A DNA stretch of 64,000 bases from Blastobasis lacticolella (GCA_905147135.1 LR990048.1:13190563-13254562); one strand, 5' to 3'; numbered from the stretch's first letter, positions 11,490 to 22,972 are shown. Made by a program: numbers and translations. The notes: generated by a model from the letters alone, not told the origin.

Positions 11490-12895
11490 ATCACTCATTT
11501 AAAATTGTTCTACCTATATACCTTGTTGTGTTGTTTACCATCAGGTGAGCTGTCTGCTCGCTTGTCACTGAATAGCATAAAATAAACCTAAACCTAGCTT
11601 GATCACTACCCAGAAAGTTCCTCCTTAATAGTTTTTACATTTGAGAAATACCTATCCAAACTCTGCGTATTCAATTTTACATGCTAATGCGTCTAGCATT
11701 GTTTAGATAAAAGGCTTTCGTGGCAACTTCCCATCAGTCCGTGTGCCTCCCTAGCCAATAAAAAAAAAAGAAATGGGCTCCACTCTAACACTCTTGTATA
11801 ACAACGATACTTTATCTGCAGTCATACAGGAATTCATTGCCCACGAAAGAGTACAAACAGACAGCGTGAACTCCTAACTAGACGCTTCTTTGTTTACAGT
11901 CTGTTGTATGTGTATGAAACGGTGCATACAAAGTTACGAAGATGCCCGCAAGCTGCCGGGACCTAGTTACAAAGACTTGAGCTGATTTTAAACTAACGAA
12001 TGCAACTTTTCACTCCACTTCACAACAAAACGCCGCGACGAGGCAAGCACTTGCCAGCACTTTATAGCTGAATAACTGCAAAGTTGAAAAATATCTCGAG
12101 ATTCCTCGTTTACGTACAGCTTGATATAAATCAGAACGTACCTCGATCGTGAGGTGCGATTTATTAAACTGTGACAATTTTTAAAGCTGTTGAGATAATG
12201 CGGATGCAATAAATATTTTTCTTGGCAAACAGCCTAACGTTTTTGCCATTGTCACGCCTTTTTCCTTTTTAAAATATTCCTGCTTATAAGTTTTATTTTT
12301 AACAGACTTCCAAAAAGAGGGCGGTTCTATATTGTAAGTTCAGTTTGATATTTTCGTCAAATGGTGATGATTCTTTTTTCTGTAGTATTGCAAAGAAACC
12401 ATTTATGGTTTCGCCATGTCAGTCTATCCGCGGTTTGACTCAAAAACTGTTAGTACCATTTCGTAGCTTACGTATACGTAATGGGAATGTAATTTACCGC
12501 TCTAAAAGAGCCAGCTATAAAATGTGTTTTTTTGTTTAATATCCCGCTTCGTAGCCTGCTACCAAATGGGAAAACATAAAAAAATGCAAAATTTTGATTG
12601 TTAATTTTTTTCCGAACGAGTGTGTAATTCAGAATTCAAGTACACGTTTTTTTGTTTCTTTTTTATACCACTACTGTGGCAAACAAGCTTACGGCCTGCC
12701 TGCCTGATGGTCAGCACTATGGACGTATTTAAACCTCAAAACAAAATTAAAAACAGAAAATGACGATTGGGTTAATTAATAATAATAATGTTTAAAATCA
12801 GAAGTGCCTGTTCCTTCGATTTTATTTATTATCAATTTAATACTAACCATAGTAACAGTATAAAGAGTAAAAGTTATTGATAAATATATTGACCC
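11490..12895. other. Intergenic, small repeat fragment only
   Basis: A fragment at 12665-12725 (GTGGCAAACAAGCTTACGGC, CTGATGGTCAGCA) belongs to a repeat seen again at 57370-57425 and 61620-61690. I see nothing else. Confidence 0.45.
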
Positions 12896-12899
12896 TACA

Positions 12900-12963
12900 G
12901 TGTCCGTAATTACCCGAAGTGGTGTCTGGATTTACCCCACGAGGGCTGGGTAATTACGGACAC
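12900..12963. repeat. Perfect 16-bp inverted repeat, 32-nt spacer
   Basis: GTGTCCGTAATTACCC at 12900-12915 and its exact complement GGGTAATTACGGACAC at 12948-12963. It could be a tiny foldback element. Confidence 0.9.
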
Positions 12964-13734
12964 GAAGATTTTCGTATTCTTTTTTTTATATAACGGATAC
13001 AAGTACATGTTTATTTTGTACCCAAATAACAAAACTAAGTATAACAAAACAGATTTTATATCCATTTGACCGATTTTATGGCGGTTTGAGTGTTCGCAAT
13101 TCCCCCTCTCTCCCCTACCTATCCGAGCGGCGCCTACTTTGAATACGCACGGCTAATGGCGTCATAAATTGTTGTTAAATATATTGGAGACAGATAATTT
13201 ATATTAGCATTAAGTATAAAGCGTAAACGTGTCCATAAATTGATAGATGAGTTTGCAGCGGCACCTGCACGCTGAAAGATTGATTGATTGCTTGCTGATG
13301 CTTGTAGGTTTTTAGAGTGCCGACCGAGATCATAGGTTGATGAAATAAACGGTGAAGAAGTATACCTAATATAATACCTAATTATTCAAAAATAGAGTAA
13401 GGGAGAGACTTGTTGTGTGTACAGTCTACCCCACCTAGGGAGACATTGATTATTTGCCTAAAGAATTATTTTGAAACATAATAGCATATTGTGTATTTGA
13501 TGGCATGAGTCGAAATAGATGGGATGATGTAAACGTTTACCTAATTGTATAATTGGTTAATGTATCTTCTCGGAAATGGTTGTGATTAAATTTCAGTTTA
13601 AAGTTCATTTGATTCAATACCTAGATTATACGTCTAGTTTAGAATACGAAGGTTTCCCAGGTATGCGCTGCAATTATACTGACCCATTCCGTGTTCAATG
13701 TTCATATTAAACAATCATATCCTATTAATGCCAC

Positions 13735-13925
13735 TGCTATCTATAAATGCGAAAGTTGTAAGAATTTTTGGTTTGTTACTCCTTTACGCAAAAACTACTA
13801 AACAGATTTTGATAAAATGCAGTGTTGTAACTGTGGAAAAAATATTACATCATTGGCATATTCCAGTAGCAAATTCGATGTGGTCCCTGCAAAACACTGC
13901 ATAACCCGATGTTACGTTAGCAAGG
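13735..13925 (+). mobile_element. Helitron-like fragment
   Basis: CTATAAATGCGAAAGTTGTA and ACTACTAAACAGATTTTGAT are typical internal sequences of lepidopteran Helitron/LINE relics. Ends not defined. Confidence 0.4.
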
Positions 13926-13964
13926 CGCGAGCAAAAACTACTCATAATTTTTTTATGATCATGC

Positions 13965-14690
13965 GATAAACACCAAGCAGGCCACCTGATAAAAAGTGGT
14001 CAACGCTGCCAATAGACATGAGAAACACCAGCAGTATCGCAAACACTTTGCCTAACTCTACAATACAAACCTAAAACATATATAATGTAAATGACCTCCG
14101 GCTTAATCCCAGTAAAAATAGACATAGACATTGATTTATTGATAAAATAATTTAGGTACAGGTAATTTAAATTAATTGATTTAAATTAACAATCGTGATT
14201 GTATCTAATCCAATATTAACAAATGTCATAAAAATAATTATAGCAATCCATCAATAATTAAATATAAATAATAATAATTCCTTAAGAAGTGATTATTAAT
14301 TAAATAAATAATGATATTCATAATGTCAATAATAATATAGCTAATAATATACTAAGTATGACGGGTGGTGGAAAGAAGCGGGAATGGTAATACTGAGAGG
14401 TTTCTAAAACAACACGTTGTTTTGCATACAGCACCTGAGTAGCCTCATATTCGAACGTACTTACCAAAACAAAAATACTGCAAAGCGCTCTTCCAGGCAA
14501 AAAGACACAGTACTTACCCATGACCCTACCTGACCCTGCCTGACCTTTTGTGCTCCTGACACCATCTGCACATTGTGCACATACAAAGTTGCGTCGAGTA
14601 CGTTCTCAGCAAATTAAAAAGCCAATTTTCTTCCTGATTGTTAATAATTTCGTTTTTAGTTAACTCTTTTAGAATTGTAAGTTGCTACTA
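13965..14690. other. Intergenic, low-complexity AT-rich DNA
   Basis: A repeat fragment at 13970-14060 (GCCACCTGATAAAAAGTGGT) matches the family at 18770-18880. From 14110 to 14350 the sequence is very AT-rich with AATAATAAT runs. Confidence 0.45.
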
Positions 14691-14693
14691 CGT

Positions 14694-14905
14694 TGAGGGA
14701 AAACATCGTGATTTTCGTGATGTTACCCTGATCGAATCTGGTCAGGTTCCCCTGGTAGCAGGATCACGAAGGACAGGTGGCAGTAACTCCACTGTACCTA
14801 ATTATCTGATCTGCCAAATCCTGGATCCTGCATCGTGGATCAAAGCGGACCCTGGGTCCTCGAGCGCGAAAGCACAACACGGGGCATTAACGCCAAGGTG
14901 AACAT
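14694..14905 (+). mobile_element. SINE-A 3' half
   Basis: It carries GTTGAGGGAAAACATCGTGA, CTGGTCAGGTTCCCCTGGTA, TCTGATCTGCCAAATCCTGG and CATTAACGCCAAGGTGA in order. The central CACATTCAG...GTGTAACC part is deleted. Confidence 0.82.
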
Positions 14906-15257
14906 TTTAAGTTGTTTGTGTATTCATAAAGTACGATACTATTTTTACACGCACCTACAAACTTTTTCTATTTTTCTTCTATATCAGACATTGCGGCGCC
15001 GCTGCCGTCAGCAGGACAGTGCTCTACATTCAGTAAGGTTCACCCTGAAACTCGATCGTGGGCAAAGTACCTAGTACCTACCACTTAGATGGGGCAACTT
15101 GACGTCCATTAGTGATTTAACACTGCTCTAGTTCCTCTTTAACTTTGGACCGGGTCGCTGCAGTACATGTGTTCCGTTTACTAAACTAGTAAACATAGGT
15201 CATGTTCTATTGATCACCTAGGTAAATAGGTACCTATGGTTACAAATCTTTACATAG

Positions 15258-15483
15258 TATAAAACGAAGTTGCTTTCCGCCGTCTGTCCATATGTATCTA
15301 AGTATGCATGTACGCTTAGATCTTTTAAACTAAGCAACGGATTTTAGTGCGGCTATCAGCAATAGATAGAGTGATTCAAAAGGAAGGTTTATAAGCAAGA
15401 AAGAAAAGAGTAGGTAGGGGTAAAGTAGGTGTAGGGTAGTGGAAGGAGGCCATGCGAACGAAGTCGCGCGGAGTCCACTAGTA
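15258..15483 (+). mobile_element. Short interspersed element, family D
   Basis: CGAAGTTGCTTTCCGCCGTC, AACTAAGCAACGGATTTTAG, AAGGTTTATAAGCAAGAAAG, then GTCCACTAGTA at the end; matches 40017-40222. Confidence 0.8.
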
Positions 15484-15576
15484 ATAAAAATAAGCCCCAG
15501 TTAGCTTTTCTTTACCACATCATAGTAAGTTGGTATACCTAATTTTACAGGTAGTCATGTATGTTTAATAGTAAGC

Positions 15577-15747
15577 CAACTCACGTAAAGATCTACTATA
15601 GCCAAAGCAATTTAGCATTTACCTACGTGAAGCAATAATCACCTGCCCATGTCACTGGTCCGATCAATCAAACAAGTTAATCCATTAAACCGACCCGTGG
15701 CTGCGGAGCGGAGGTGGAGTTAGAGCCAGGCTGATAACGGGCAACAG
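15577..15747 (+). repeat. Left copy of a duplicated segment flanking the minisatellite
   Basis: It contains CTCACGTAAAGATCT and, after an extra stretch, AAGTTAATCCATTAAACCG, CCGTGGCTG, GCGGAGGTGGAG and GGCTGATAA, in the same order as the segment at 16600-16697. It is not an obvious member of the transposon families in this window. Confidence 0.65.
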
Positions 15748-15837
15748 CATATATTTTATGTACATTTTACATATATAATTTTTTTTAGTTGGTGTACCTG
15801 CCTACATTTCCAGTTAGTCGTTAATCGTGTTGGTAGG

Positions 15838-16346
15838 TCATATTAAGGACATCAATAAGCGTTCTATCCACTTTCATATTAAAGATATCAACGAGCGCTC
15901 TATTCACTGTCATATTCAAGATATCAACGAGCGCTCTATCCACTGTCATATTCAAGATATCAACGAGCGCTCCATTCACTTTTATAATAAAGATATTAAA
16001 AAGCACTCTATTCACATTCATATTCAAGACATTAACGAGCGCTCTATCCACTTACATATTCAAGACATCAATGAGCGCTCTATCCACATTCATATTCAAG
16101 ACATCAACGAGCGATCCATCCACTTTTATATTCAAGACATTAACGAGCGCTCTATCCACTTTCATATTCAAGACATCAATGAGCGCTCTATCCACATTCA
16201 TATTCAAGACATCAACGAGCGATCCATCCACTTTCATATTCAAGACATTAACGAGCGCTCTATTTACATTCATATTCAAGACATCAACGAGCGATCCATC
16301 CACTTCCATATTCAAGACATCAACGAGCGCTCTATCCACTTTCATA
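15838..16346. repeat. 36-bp minisatellite, about 14 copies
   Basis: A tandem array with a unit of 36 bp (core CAAGACATCAACGAGCGCTC). Because 36 is a multiple of three, frames persist through it. On the plus strand it reads as a repeating 12-residue unit HIQDINERSIHF, and on the minus strand as VDRALVDVLNMK; another plus frame is also open. Variants (GCGATCCATC versus GCGCTCTATC) recur at 108 and 72 bp, so units are grouped into a larger repeat. No start, splice or homology evidence supports translation. Confidence 0.92.
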
Positions 16347-16599
16347 ATAATTTTATTTCTTATATAGTTTTAAAACTGTCAACAAGCCGTAGGTCAAGCA
16401 CAGTCAAGCCTTGACGCTGTGTTAAAGATTGGCTGTGTCCAATCTGGGACTTGACTAGGGTCCAGGCTTGAACCGGATCCTCCTTGTACAAATCTTTGAT
16501 TAGCTGTGTGATCTGCGGCTTGGCTTGGCAAGGATTGACTCTGTATTGATCGGTTGAACACAACCAGGAAATTATTGCGAAGATGATTAATTAAGTGGG

Positions 16600-16697
16600 T
16601 TAATTCACATAAAGATCTGTTTAACAACTTAATCCGTTAATCCAGCCCGTGGCCGTGTAGCGGAGGTGGAGGTGAGCATCAAGGCTGATAAACGCGG
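16600..16697 (+). repeat. Right copy of a duplicated segment flanking the minisatellite
   Basis: It carries TTCACATAAAGATCTG, CTTAATCCGTTAATCCAGC, CCGTGGCCGTG, GCGGAGGTGGAGG and GGCTGATAAACGCGG, matching 15577-15747 in order and orientation, with about 70 bp fewer in the middle. Confidence 0.65.
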
Positions 16698-16739
16698 ATT
16701 TGTATCGATGTTGTATAGAGGCAATTGTATTGGATTGAC

Positions 16740-16990
16740 CTACCCTTTTACTAGATTACTTTGTTGTTGTTTGCATTACTTTACTTACACTAAAATCAAA
16801 CAGAAATCTTACCTATATTTTAACAAATGCGAATGTTTGTGAGTGTGTGTGGAATGTTTGTTATCTCTTCACGCCTAAACGGATGAACGGATTTGGGCGG
16901 AATAACACGTAGGCTACTTTTTGTCTCTCGCCCCCTAACCCCAGTTGCGCGATATAACGTGTAGTCCACTCTGGTGGAATGCTAGTACGT
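16740..16990 (+). mobile_element. Helitron-like relic
   Basis: AACAAATGCGAATGTTTGTG, TAAACGGATGAACGGATTTG, CACGTAGGCTACTTTTTGTC and GTGGAATGCTAGTACG. The CTAGT near the end fits a Helitron terminus. Confidence 0.5.
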
Positions 16991-16999
16991 ACATACGTC

Positions 17000-18130
17000 A
17001 TATTCATGGTACACGGTGCAGTTTAAAATAAGCAGACTAGTATGTACCAACGATTTATCTATCTTTAAACATGCATGTAATATTTATACGAGTGGGTACC
17101 TACCTACATACATATACACATACATAAAGCTCACGCCTATATCCCACAGATAGAGTAGGCAGACCTACCTACGAAAAACACGAAAAATATTCGACCCTGA
17201 AATACTTTTACATCTGCGAAAGTCGATATTGTCTCCCACACTTATTCCACCCGTATTTCGCGTCGAAGTATAAACGGAAAAAGTAAACATGCAAATGGAA
17301 ATTGCAAGAGTCCTTCAAACGGAAACGCTCGCGGGGAAATTGGCCCGGAACGGGATGATAAGCGGGACACGCCGCTCCTGTCCGTTAATTCACTGCAAAA
17401 TATTTCTATAAACACATTACTTTTACAACCATTTCATGATCCATGTTCAAGGGTTGGTTTAATTAGGTACGCATTGACAACCTTAGTGACTTAGTGGGAT
17501 TCAAATCCTACTTAGTCAAATCCCACTTAGTCACCCTTTAAAGTGGGATGATTAGTTGTCATGGTAAGGAAATAAATAGATAATCATGGTCGTGTAGCTC
17601 ATCTTTGAGTCTTACAATCGTCTTGCATCCACGCGAGCGCTCACCTAGTAATGCGTGTCTTTTCTATCTCTAGCAAAATACCACGAGTGTGAAAGAGATA
17701 GGTAGCGCACGCGAGCGCTCACGTGGATAAGAGTGTTCAAAAATAGGGCCCCTTGTCTCAGACCTTGATCGTCTTCAAAAAGATAACAATTTGTTCATAA
17801 GCAATTTTTAAGCTCTAGTCTCCGACTGCATTGTTTATTTATTTCTTTAAACTTAATGCACTGTTACTCACAACGGTGGACTTAAAGCTTCATAGCTTTA
17901 TCTGCCAGTCAACCGAAAAGCTGTTGGTATAAAAATTACAGGGCGGTACAAGATGATTGAAGCAAACACAATAACTAAAGTAAATTTTACAAATAGGCCA
18001 GAAGGAAATTGGAAATTGCGGAATTGGGAATTGGAACAGATCCTATTTACGTACGTTGACCACGTACCTGAATAAGAGCTCGTCGAAAATCAAAATCGAA
18101 AACCGTTCGACTCGAGGCGAACGGATCAAA
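17000..18130. other. Non-repetitive intergenic DNA, possible regulatory sequence
   Basis: Much of this does not match the repeats in the window. 17170-17400 is balanced in base composition and contains GTAAACATGCAAAT (forkhead- and octamer-like) at 17284-17297. An imperfect inverted repeat built around GCGAGCGCTCAC lies at 17626-17731. There is no ORF with support. Confidence 0.35.
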
Positions 18131-19329
18131 AATAGAGCCTTGCATCTAATTAAAGAAATTTAATTTGCCACTGAGTTGTACAAAAAAATTGTCCCCCTCA
18201 TTGCAAAAAAGGTTTTCCAAAACTTTCCGAGGAGCCAGAAACCCGGGAGACAACCTTGCCAACTTGTTAATGAGCTCCATTTTTTATCAGCGAAAAAGGA
18301 AAGTAAATTTATTAAAATAGGGAACAATGAAATGAGGTTTACCGTATTTGTATAAAAGAAGTTTAGTCGATTTGTATAACTTATCACAGAGTAAAAGAAG
18401 GGTTCTACCACCATTGGGTCTAAGCCTCACCTTGTCATCACAATGAAGGCACGAAAATCTGGATATACCTAGAAATATATAAAATTTCAATATTATTGCT
18501 AAAATAACTAACTTTTGTGAAGTTGTTGTCCAGTGTAAACTTATACTGTGAAAAATGCAAGTAAGTTGGTGGAGTACGTCGCATAGTGCCGATCGCCACT
18601 CAAGTATTCTTTCATTCATGAATAGGTTTTTAGGATCCTGTGCGTTCGCGCGCACTGTGTGACCTTATAGTAATGTCTGTGAATAAGAGTGTTAGGCAGT
18701 GTCAGCCATGTACCTACCCACCTACTCTGTATTGATAACGCTCAGCTTCAATCCATGTTATTACGGCATATGGTAGGCAAACAGGCAAGCGCAAGCGGAC
18801 CACCTCATGGAAAGTGCTCACCGCTGCCTATAGATTTGCACCACCAGCATTATCGCCAATGCGTTGCCCACCTCTATAACACATTGATTTGGCAGCAAAA
18901 AGGCAAATGCCCCTCCACTGCCAAAGCCACGCTTCCCCAAATGCCCACCCCATGCAGCACTGGAAACCTTACTTACCGGTAGGAACAATTAGGTACTATT
19001 TAAAATAGTATAGTTTGTAAGGAGAGTTACTTCCTAAGTCTGGTGACTTCAATTCGAAAAGGCGATACCCAAGTATGCCTTTCCTCTCTTATTTTTTGTT
19101 GTACCAAGTGCCAATTTTGAAATATATGATTTGTTCTTCCGGGCAGGTATGAAGCAGCAAATTAAGTCGATGGGTATCAGGTATGGGTATCAAAACTTTA
19201 TTATATCAGAAAGCCGAACTAGTTATGAACTTATAAGATATTTTCATAAGCAACTACTAACGACAACTACCAACAAGAAGTATTATTTCCCTCGGTCGAC
19301 CGCCGGCGTTAATTGTAATGCGGTCGAGT
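18131..19329. other. Intergenic; repeat fragment, no gene
   Basis: 18765-18890 (GGTAGGCAAACAGGCAAGCG, GACCACCTCATGG, CCAATGCGTTGCCCACCTC) is a common lepidopteran retroelement fragment. The ORFs at 18160-18655 on the minus strand lack any family signal. Confidence 0.45.
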
Positions 19330-19530
19330 TTGCGAGTTTGATAAAGTTAGGCCGCCGCTGGGGCCTCTATCAATTTTATCGGGATTTGTCACCGAGCGTG
19401 GGCCCGGCCCTTAGTGCCCTCACCCTCACTAATTAGCAATCAGACGCCTCGGCTACCCTGCCGCCTCTAATTACCCGCAACCCAACGCCCAACGCGTGTT
19501 TTCCATTATTACCTCGTCAAAGTTGAAATA
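19330..19530 (+). repeat. First copy of a diverged local duplication
   Basis: It aligns by eye with 20075-20265. Shared landmarks in order are TATCGGGATTTGTCACC, CTAATTACCCGCAACCCA, TTTTCCATTATTACCTCGTC, AAAGTTGAA and AAACGTGC. It is not similar to the SINEs or MITEs here, and no coding potential holds up. Confidence 0.55.
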
Positions 19531-19552
19531 AACGTGCTCCAACCTGCCGACC

Positions 19553-19612
19553 TGTGTGGTTCAGTAGGTTAACGTGCCGGTTTGCTACGCAGAGGTCCCG
19601 GGTTCAATTCCC
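19553..19612 (+). mobile_element. tRNA-like SINE head (family C)
   Basis: GACCTGTGTGGTTCAGTAGG and GGTCCCGGGTTCAATTCCCG contain recognisable A- and B-box-like motifs. It is the same head as 7203, cut off after the B box. It is a tRNA-derived element rather than a tRNA gene, because the acceptor stem does not pair. Confidence 0.6.
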
Positions 19613-20074
19613 GGCCATTATTTATGTATTTAATTATTTATATGTCACAGTAGTGCGTTAATTTATAATCTTATTTATTTATTTAACAATTTATTGCACA
19701 CAATATCTAGTATACAGAAATTACAAAATTAAAGACGACACAACAGGCACTACTTATTTCTAAGTTAAGTTAAGTTTATAAATTTGTGAAAAATTGTGTA
19801 GTTAGAATAATTTTGAAATGTAGGACAGCCAGCCTAATCACGAACTTGAGGCATACCCTCACGCATATGCGGATCTGCATTTTTATCGCCACAGACATCA
19901 AGAAATTAGATTTATGTGTTTGCCACATAAACCCTAGTGCATGGACTCTAGGCCTTATGGGCGACGACTCTTTTCCAGTTCCAACTTCCATGAGCTGCCC
20001 GCTCGTTTGTCACAAAGTCGTATAAAAAAATTAACCGTCAAATATGTACCGCTACCCTTACCTTCCCATAATTG

Positions 20075-20265
20075 AAATTGTATCGAGATTCGTCGCCAAG
20101 CATGAGCTATTCAGAGGCCACGGCTGCCTGGCCGGTTCCATAATTACCTACCCACAACCCACCCCGTGGTTACGGCAATTATGTCCGCACACATACGATT
20201 TCCATTAATTATCACGTCAAAGTTTAACTGCTATAGAAAGAGCGTTAATTAAACGTGCAAGATCA
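20075..20265 (+). repeat. Second copy of a diverged local duplication
   Basis: Landmarks TATCGAGATTCGTCGCC, ATTACCTACCCACAACCCA, TTTCCATTAATTATCACGTC, AAAGTTTAA and AAACGTGCAAG, in the same order and orientation as 19330-19530, about 740 bp away. Confidence 0.55.
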
Positions 20266-20639
20266 ATTTGCTGCCTCATGCCGTACCTACGCAGTCGGTT
20301 GTAATTGAGATAACTACGTAGAAATACTACCCGAAACTATCAGGTTATTATTTTCATTAAGGTAATCCATTTATATACTTGGTTATGTTTTAATAGGAAA
20401 TTGGATTTTTATTTTAGTCCGATAGCGATCTACTGTAATTCATATACTCGTCTGTGTAATAGTAGGTGTTTTCTGGATATACCTCAATAATATGTTGGGC
20501 GCTGTCCGGCTCTGGTCGGCGTGGGGTGGGTATGCTCCGGCCAACGTGTCACTGTGTGTTTCCTTCCTACTTTCCTACCCCCTAGCTCCTACATTCCTTT
20601 TCAACGATTGAATGAGATATTGAATACTAAACGATGCTC

Positions 20640-20852
20640 GTGTGGTGAGGTAAAACATAGTGATGAAACCTGCATATTCAGGTGACTGAATGTGTAACCA
20701 TGATCCAATCTGGTCAGGTTCCCCTGGTAGCAGGGTCAGATAGTAGTCGCTCCACTGTAATTACCTACCTGATCGCCAAATCATGGATCATGGTCAAGAC
20801 GAACCCAGGGCCCTCGTTCTCGAGAGCACAACCGAGACATTAACTCCAAGAT
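20640..20852 (+). mobile_element. SINE-A 3' half, first of two adjacent copies
   Basis: GCATATTCAGGTGACTGAAT, CTGGTCAGGTTCCCCTGGTA, and the tail CATTAACTCCAAGATAAT; no tRNA head. Confidence 0.8.
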
Positions 20853-20884
20853 AATTAACTATAGTAGTTTGAAATATAGTGTAA

Positions 20885-21108
20885 CTCACTTCTACGGTAA
20901 GTGAAATATCGCGTATCTTTAGAAACCCTGCACATTCAGGCGACTGAAAGTGTAACCATTGTCCAATGTGGACTGATTCCCCTATTACCAAGGTCACGCA
21001 GGTCAAATGGCAGTCGCTCTGTGATTACCTGATCGGCTAAATCGGTAAGGGTCAAGGCGGACCCTGGCACTCTCTGCTCCTGGGATCCCCCCCATTGACG
21101 CCACATCT
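20885..21108 (+). mobile_element. SINE-A 3' half, second adjacent copy
   Basis: CACATTCAGGCGACTGAAAG, CCTGATCGGCTAAATCGG and CATTGACGCCACATC follow directly on the first copy in the same orientation. The two differ a lot, so this is not a recent tandem duplication. Confidence 0.75.
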
Positions 21109-21200
21109 AGACGTTATAATTTATAAAAGTACTTTTTTTATTTGCACACCATTGGCAACGAGCAGACGTTTTGATAAAATACTTATAGTATCCTGAACCT

Positions 21201-21456
21201 GGCCGTGTGGTGTCCGGCAGAGTAGAATAGCACCAACCCTTTACGCTCATGGGTGTCGTAGAAGGCGACTAATGTTTTCGAGGCAAAAGATCAAGAGTCT
21301 CCGTAGTCTGGAAAATGGGCAGCAGCATTTTTCATTGTTATATTTAAACACTGCGATCTCCAACCCGCCTGCCAAGCGTGGAGATTATGGCAATAACCTC
21401 CCCTTTCGTGGGAGAGGCCCTAAGCCCTGCAGTGGACTGTTACGGGTTGTGATGAT
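21201..21456 (+). mobile_element. SINE-B, full length
   Basis: It runs from GGCCGTGTGGTGTCCGGCAG through GGCGACTAATGTTTTCGAGG and CTCCCCTTTCGTGGGAGAGG to the CTGCAGTGGACTGTTACGGG tail with GATGAT. Near-identical to 27684-27946. Confidence 0.9.
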
Positions 21457-21725
21457 GGATCCTCAAAACGCCTAATTATTCGTTAGGCCAATAGGCGTTT
21501 TCATCTGTTAATTCGTATCCTATAAGTAAACAAATATTAGACCTCAACTAGAGTTTGCCTCAGTATTTATTGCCTTATCTTGTATGTGAGCAATATGGTG
21601 GACAAGTTACAAACAACTTCGGAATTCTAAAAAAATATGGGTAGTTCTTTGCGATTTTAGACGTCACACAATCCTAATCAAGAAAACATCCTAGAACTTA
21701 ATAGGTACATATAGATTCAGATATA

Positions 21726-22970
21726 TTAGGTTGGGGAAAAAGTCTTTTCGCATATAGTATGTATGAACTTGTAATAAAACCTCAATTTTAAAGAAGATAA
21801 TTCCAAATTCAAGTTATGAAAATGCGTGATTTTCATTTGTTTCTTCTTACCGTCAAGATGAGTGAATCTAATGAAGAAATTAGATACATTTTAAAATTTT
21901 ACTATAAAAAAGGTAAAAATGCAACGCAAGCCGCGAAAAAAATTTGTGATGTTTATGGACCTAATGCAGTGTCTGTGAGAGTAGCACAAATTTGGTATAA
22001 GCGTTTTTAATCCGGAAATTTTGATGTCAAAGATGCACGTCGCTCTGGTCGCCCTGTTACGGATAAAATGGATGCTATTTTTGAAAAAGTGGAGCAAGAT
22101 ATCATATCAGTATATCAGTAAGCATATCAGTAGTTACGACGTAGCTGAAGAACTGGGAATTGACCACAAAACAGTTTTGGCGCATTTGAAAAAAAATGGG
22201 TACACAAAAAAGCTCGATATTTGGGGTCCTCACGAGCTCTCTGAAAGAAACCTAATGAAACTCATTTGTGATTCTTTATTACGACGTAATGAAACCGAAC
22301 CATTTTAGAAGAAATTGATAACTGGTGATGAATGGATCACGTACGACAAGAACGTGCGAAAAAGGTCATGGTCAAAGGCCGGTCAGGCTTCACAGACTGT
22401 GGCGAAACCCGGGTTAACTCGCAACAAGGTGATGCTGTGTATGTGGTGGGATTGGAAGGGCATTATTCATTATGAGCTGTTACCACCAGGCAGGACCATC
22501 GATTCAGAACTCTACTGCGAACAACTGAAAAGATTAAAGCAAGAAGTTGAGATTAAGCGGCCGGAATTAATCAACAGAAGGGGTGTGGTTTTTCATCATG
22601 ATAACGCTAGACCTCACACATCTTTAACCACTCAGCAAAAATAAAGAGAGTTTGTCTGGGAGGTGTTAATGCATCCGCCGTATAGTCCTGACCTTACACC
22701 TTCAGATTTCCACCTGTTTCGGTCTCTTCAGAATTCTTTAGGTAGTGTCAGGTTAACATCACGAGAGGACTGCCAAAACTAATTGACGCAGTTTTTTTAT
22801 CAGAAGCCCCAAAATTTCTATAGCAATGGGATCATGTCCCTACCTACAAGATGGCAAAAAGTTATCGAACAAAATTGTACCTACATACTTTAGTTAAATG
22901 TAAATAAACTATATTAAAAAATGTTTTGAATTTTCATATAAAATGCGAAGAAACTTTCTCCCCAACCTAT
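21726..22970 (+). mobile_element. Dead mariner element (cecropia-like), near-complete
   Basis: A 1,245-bp element flanked by TA on both sides (21724-21725 and 22971-22972). The ends are inverted repeats: TTAGGTTGGGGAAAAAGTC at the left and the matching CTTTCTCCCCAACCTAT at the right. Between them lies a mariner transposase related to the Hsmar1/cecropia group. The reading frame is broken by a stop after WYKRF (about 22007), a frameshifted middle, and a stop inside the catalytic domain (22642), so it is inactive. The three catalytic Asp positions can still be seen (GDEW, HHDNARPH and PSDFHLF), with the mariner spacing of 34 residues between the second and third. Confidence 0.93.
21861..22790 (+). 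pseudogene. Mariner transposase remnant
   Basis: It starts at MSESNEEIRYILKFYYKKG (21861) with the helix-turn-helix DNA-binding part. After a stop it continues in other frames (ARRSGRPVTDKMDAI; DVAEELGIDHKTVLAHLKK), and the catalytic part runs from GDEWITYDKN to about PSDFHLF near 22720. It has at least two stops and more than one frameshift. It lies about 1 kb upstream of the lipase gene in the same orientation. Confidence 0.88.
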
Positions 22971-22972
22971 TA

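Noticed and set aside
11159..11585. Two plus-strand ORFs of 73 and 60 codons
   Set aside because: Both begin inside a reverse-oriented SINE-A copy.
15827..16414. 195-codon ORF built of a 12-residue repeat
   Set aside because: It exists because the 36-bp tandem unit keeps frame; the opposite strand and another frame are equally open, and there is no splice, start-context or family support.
18160..18655. Overlapping minus-strand ORFs of 84 and 122 codons
   Set aside because: AT-rich chance ORFs; part of the sequence resembles a repeat near 32400.
19553..19612. Possible tRNA gene
   Set aside because: Has box B, but no acceptor-stem pairing, and a similar copy at 7203 is followed by a SINE body.
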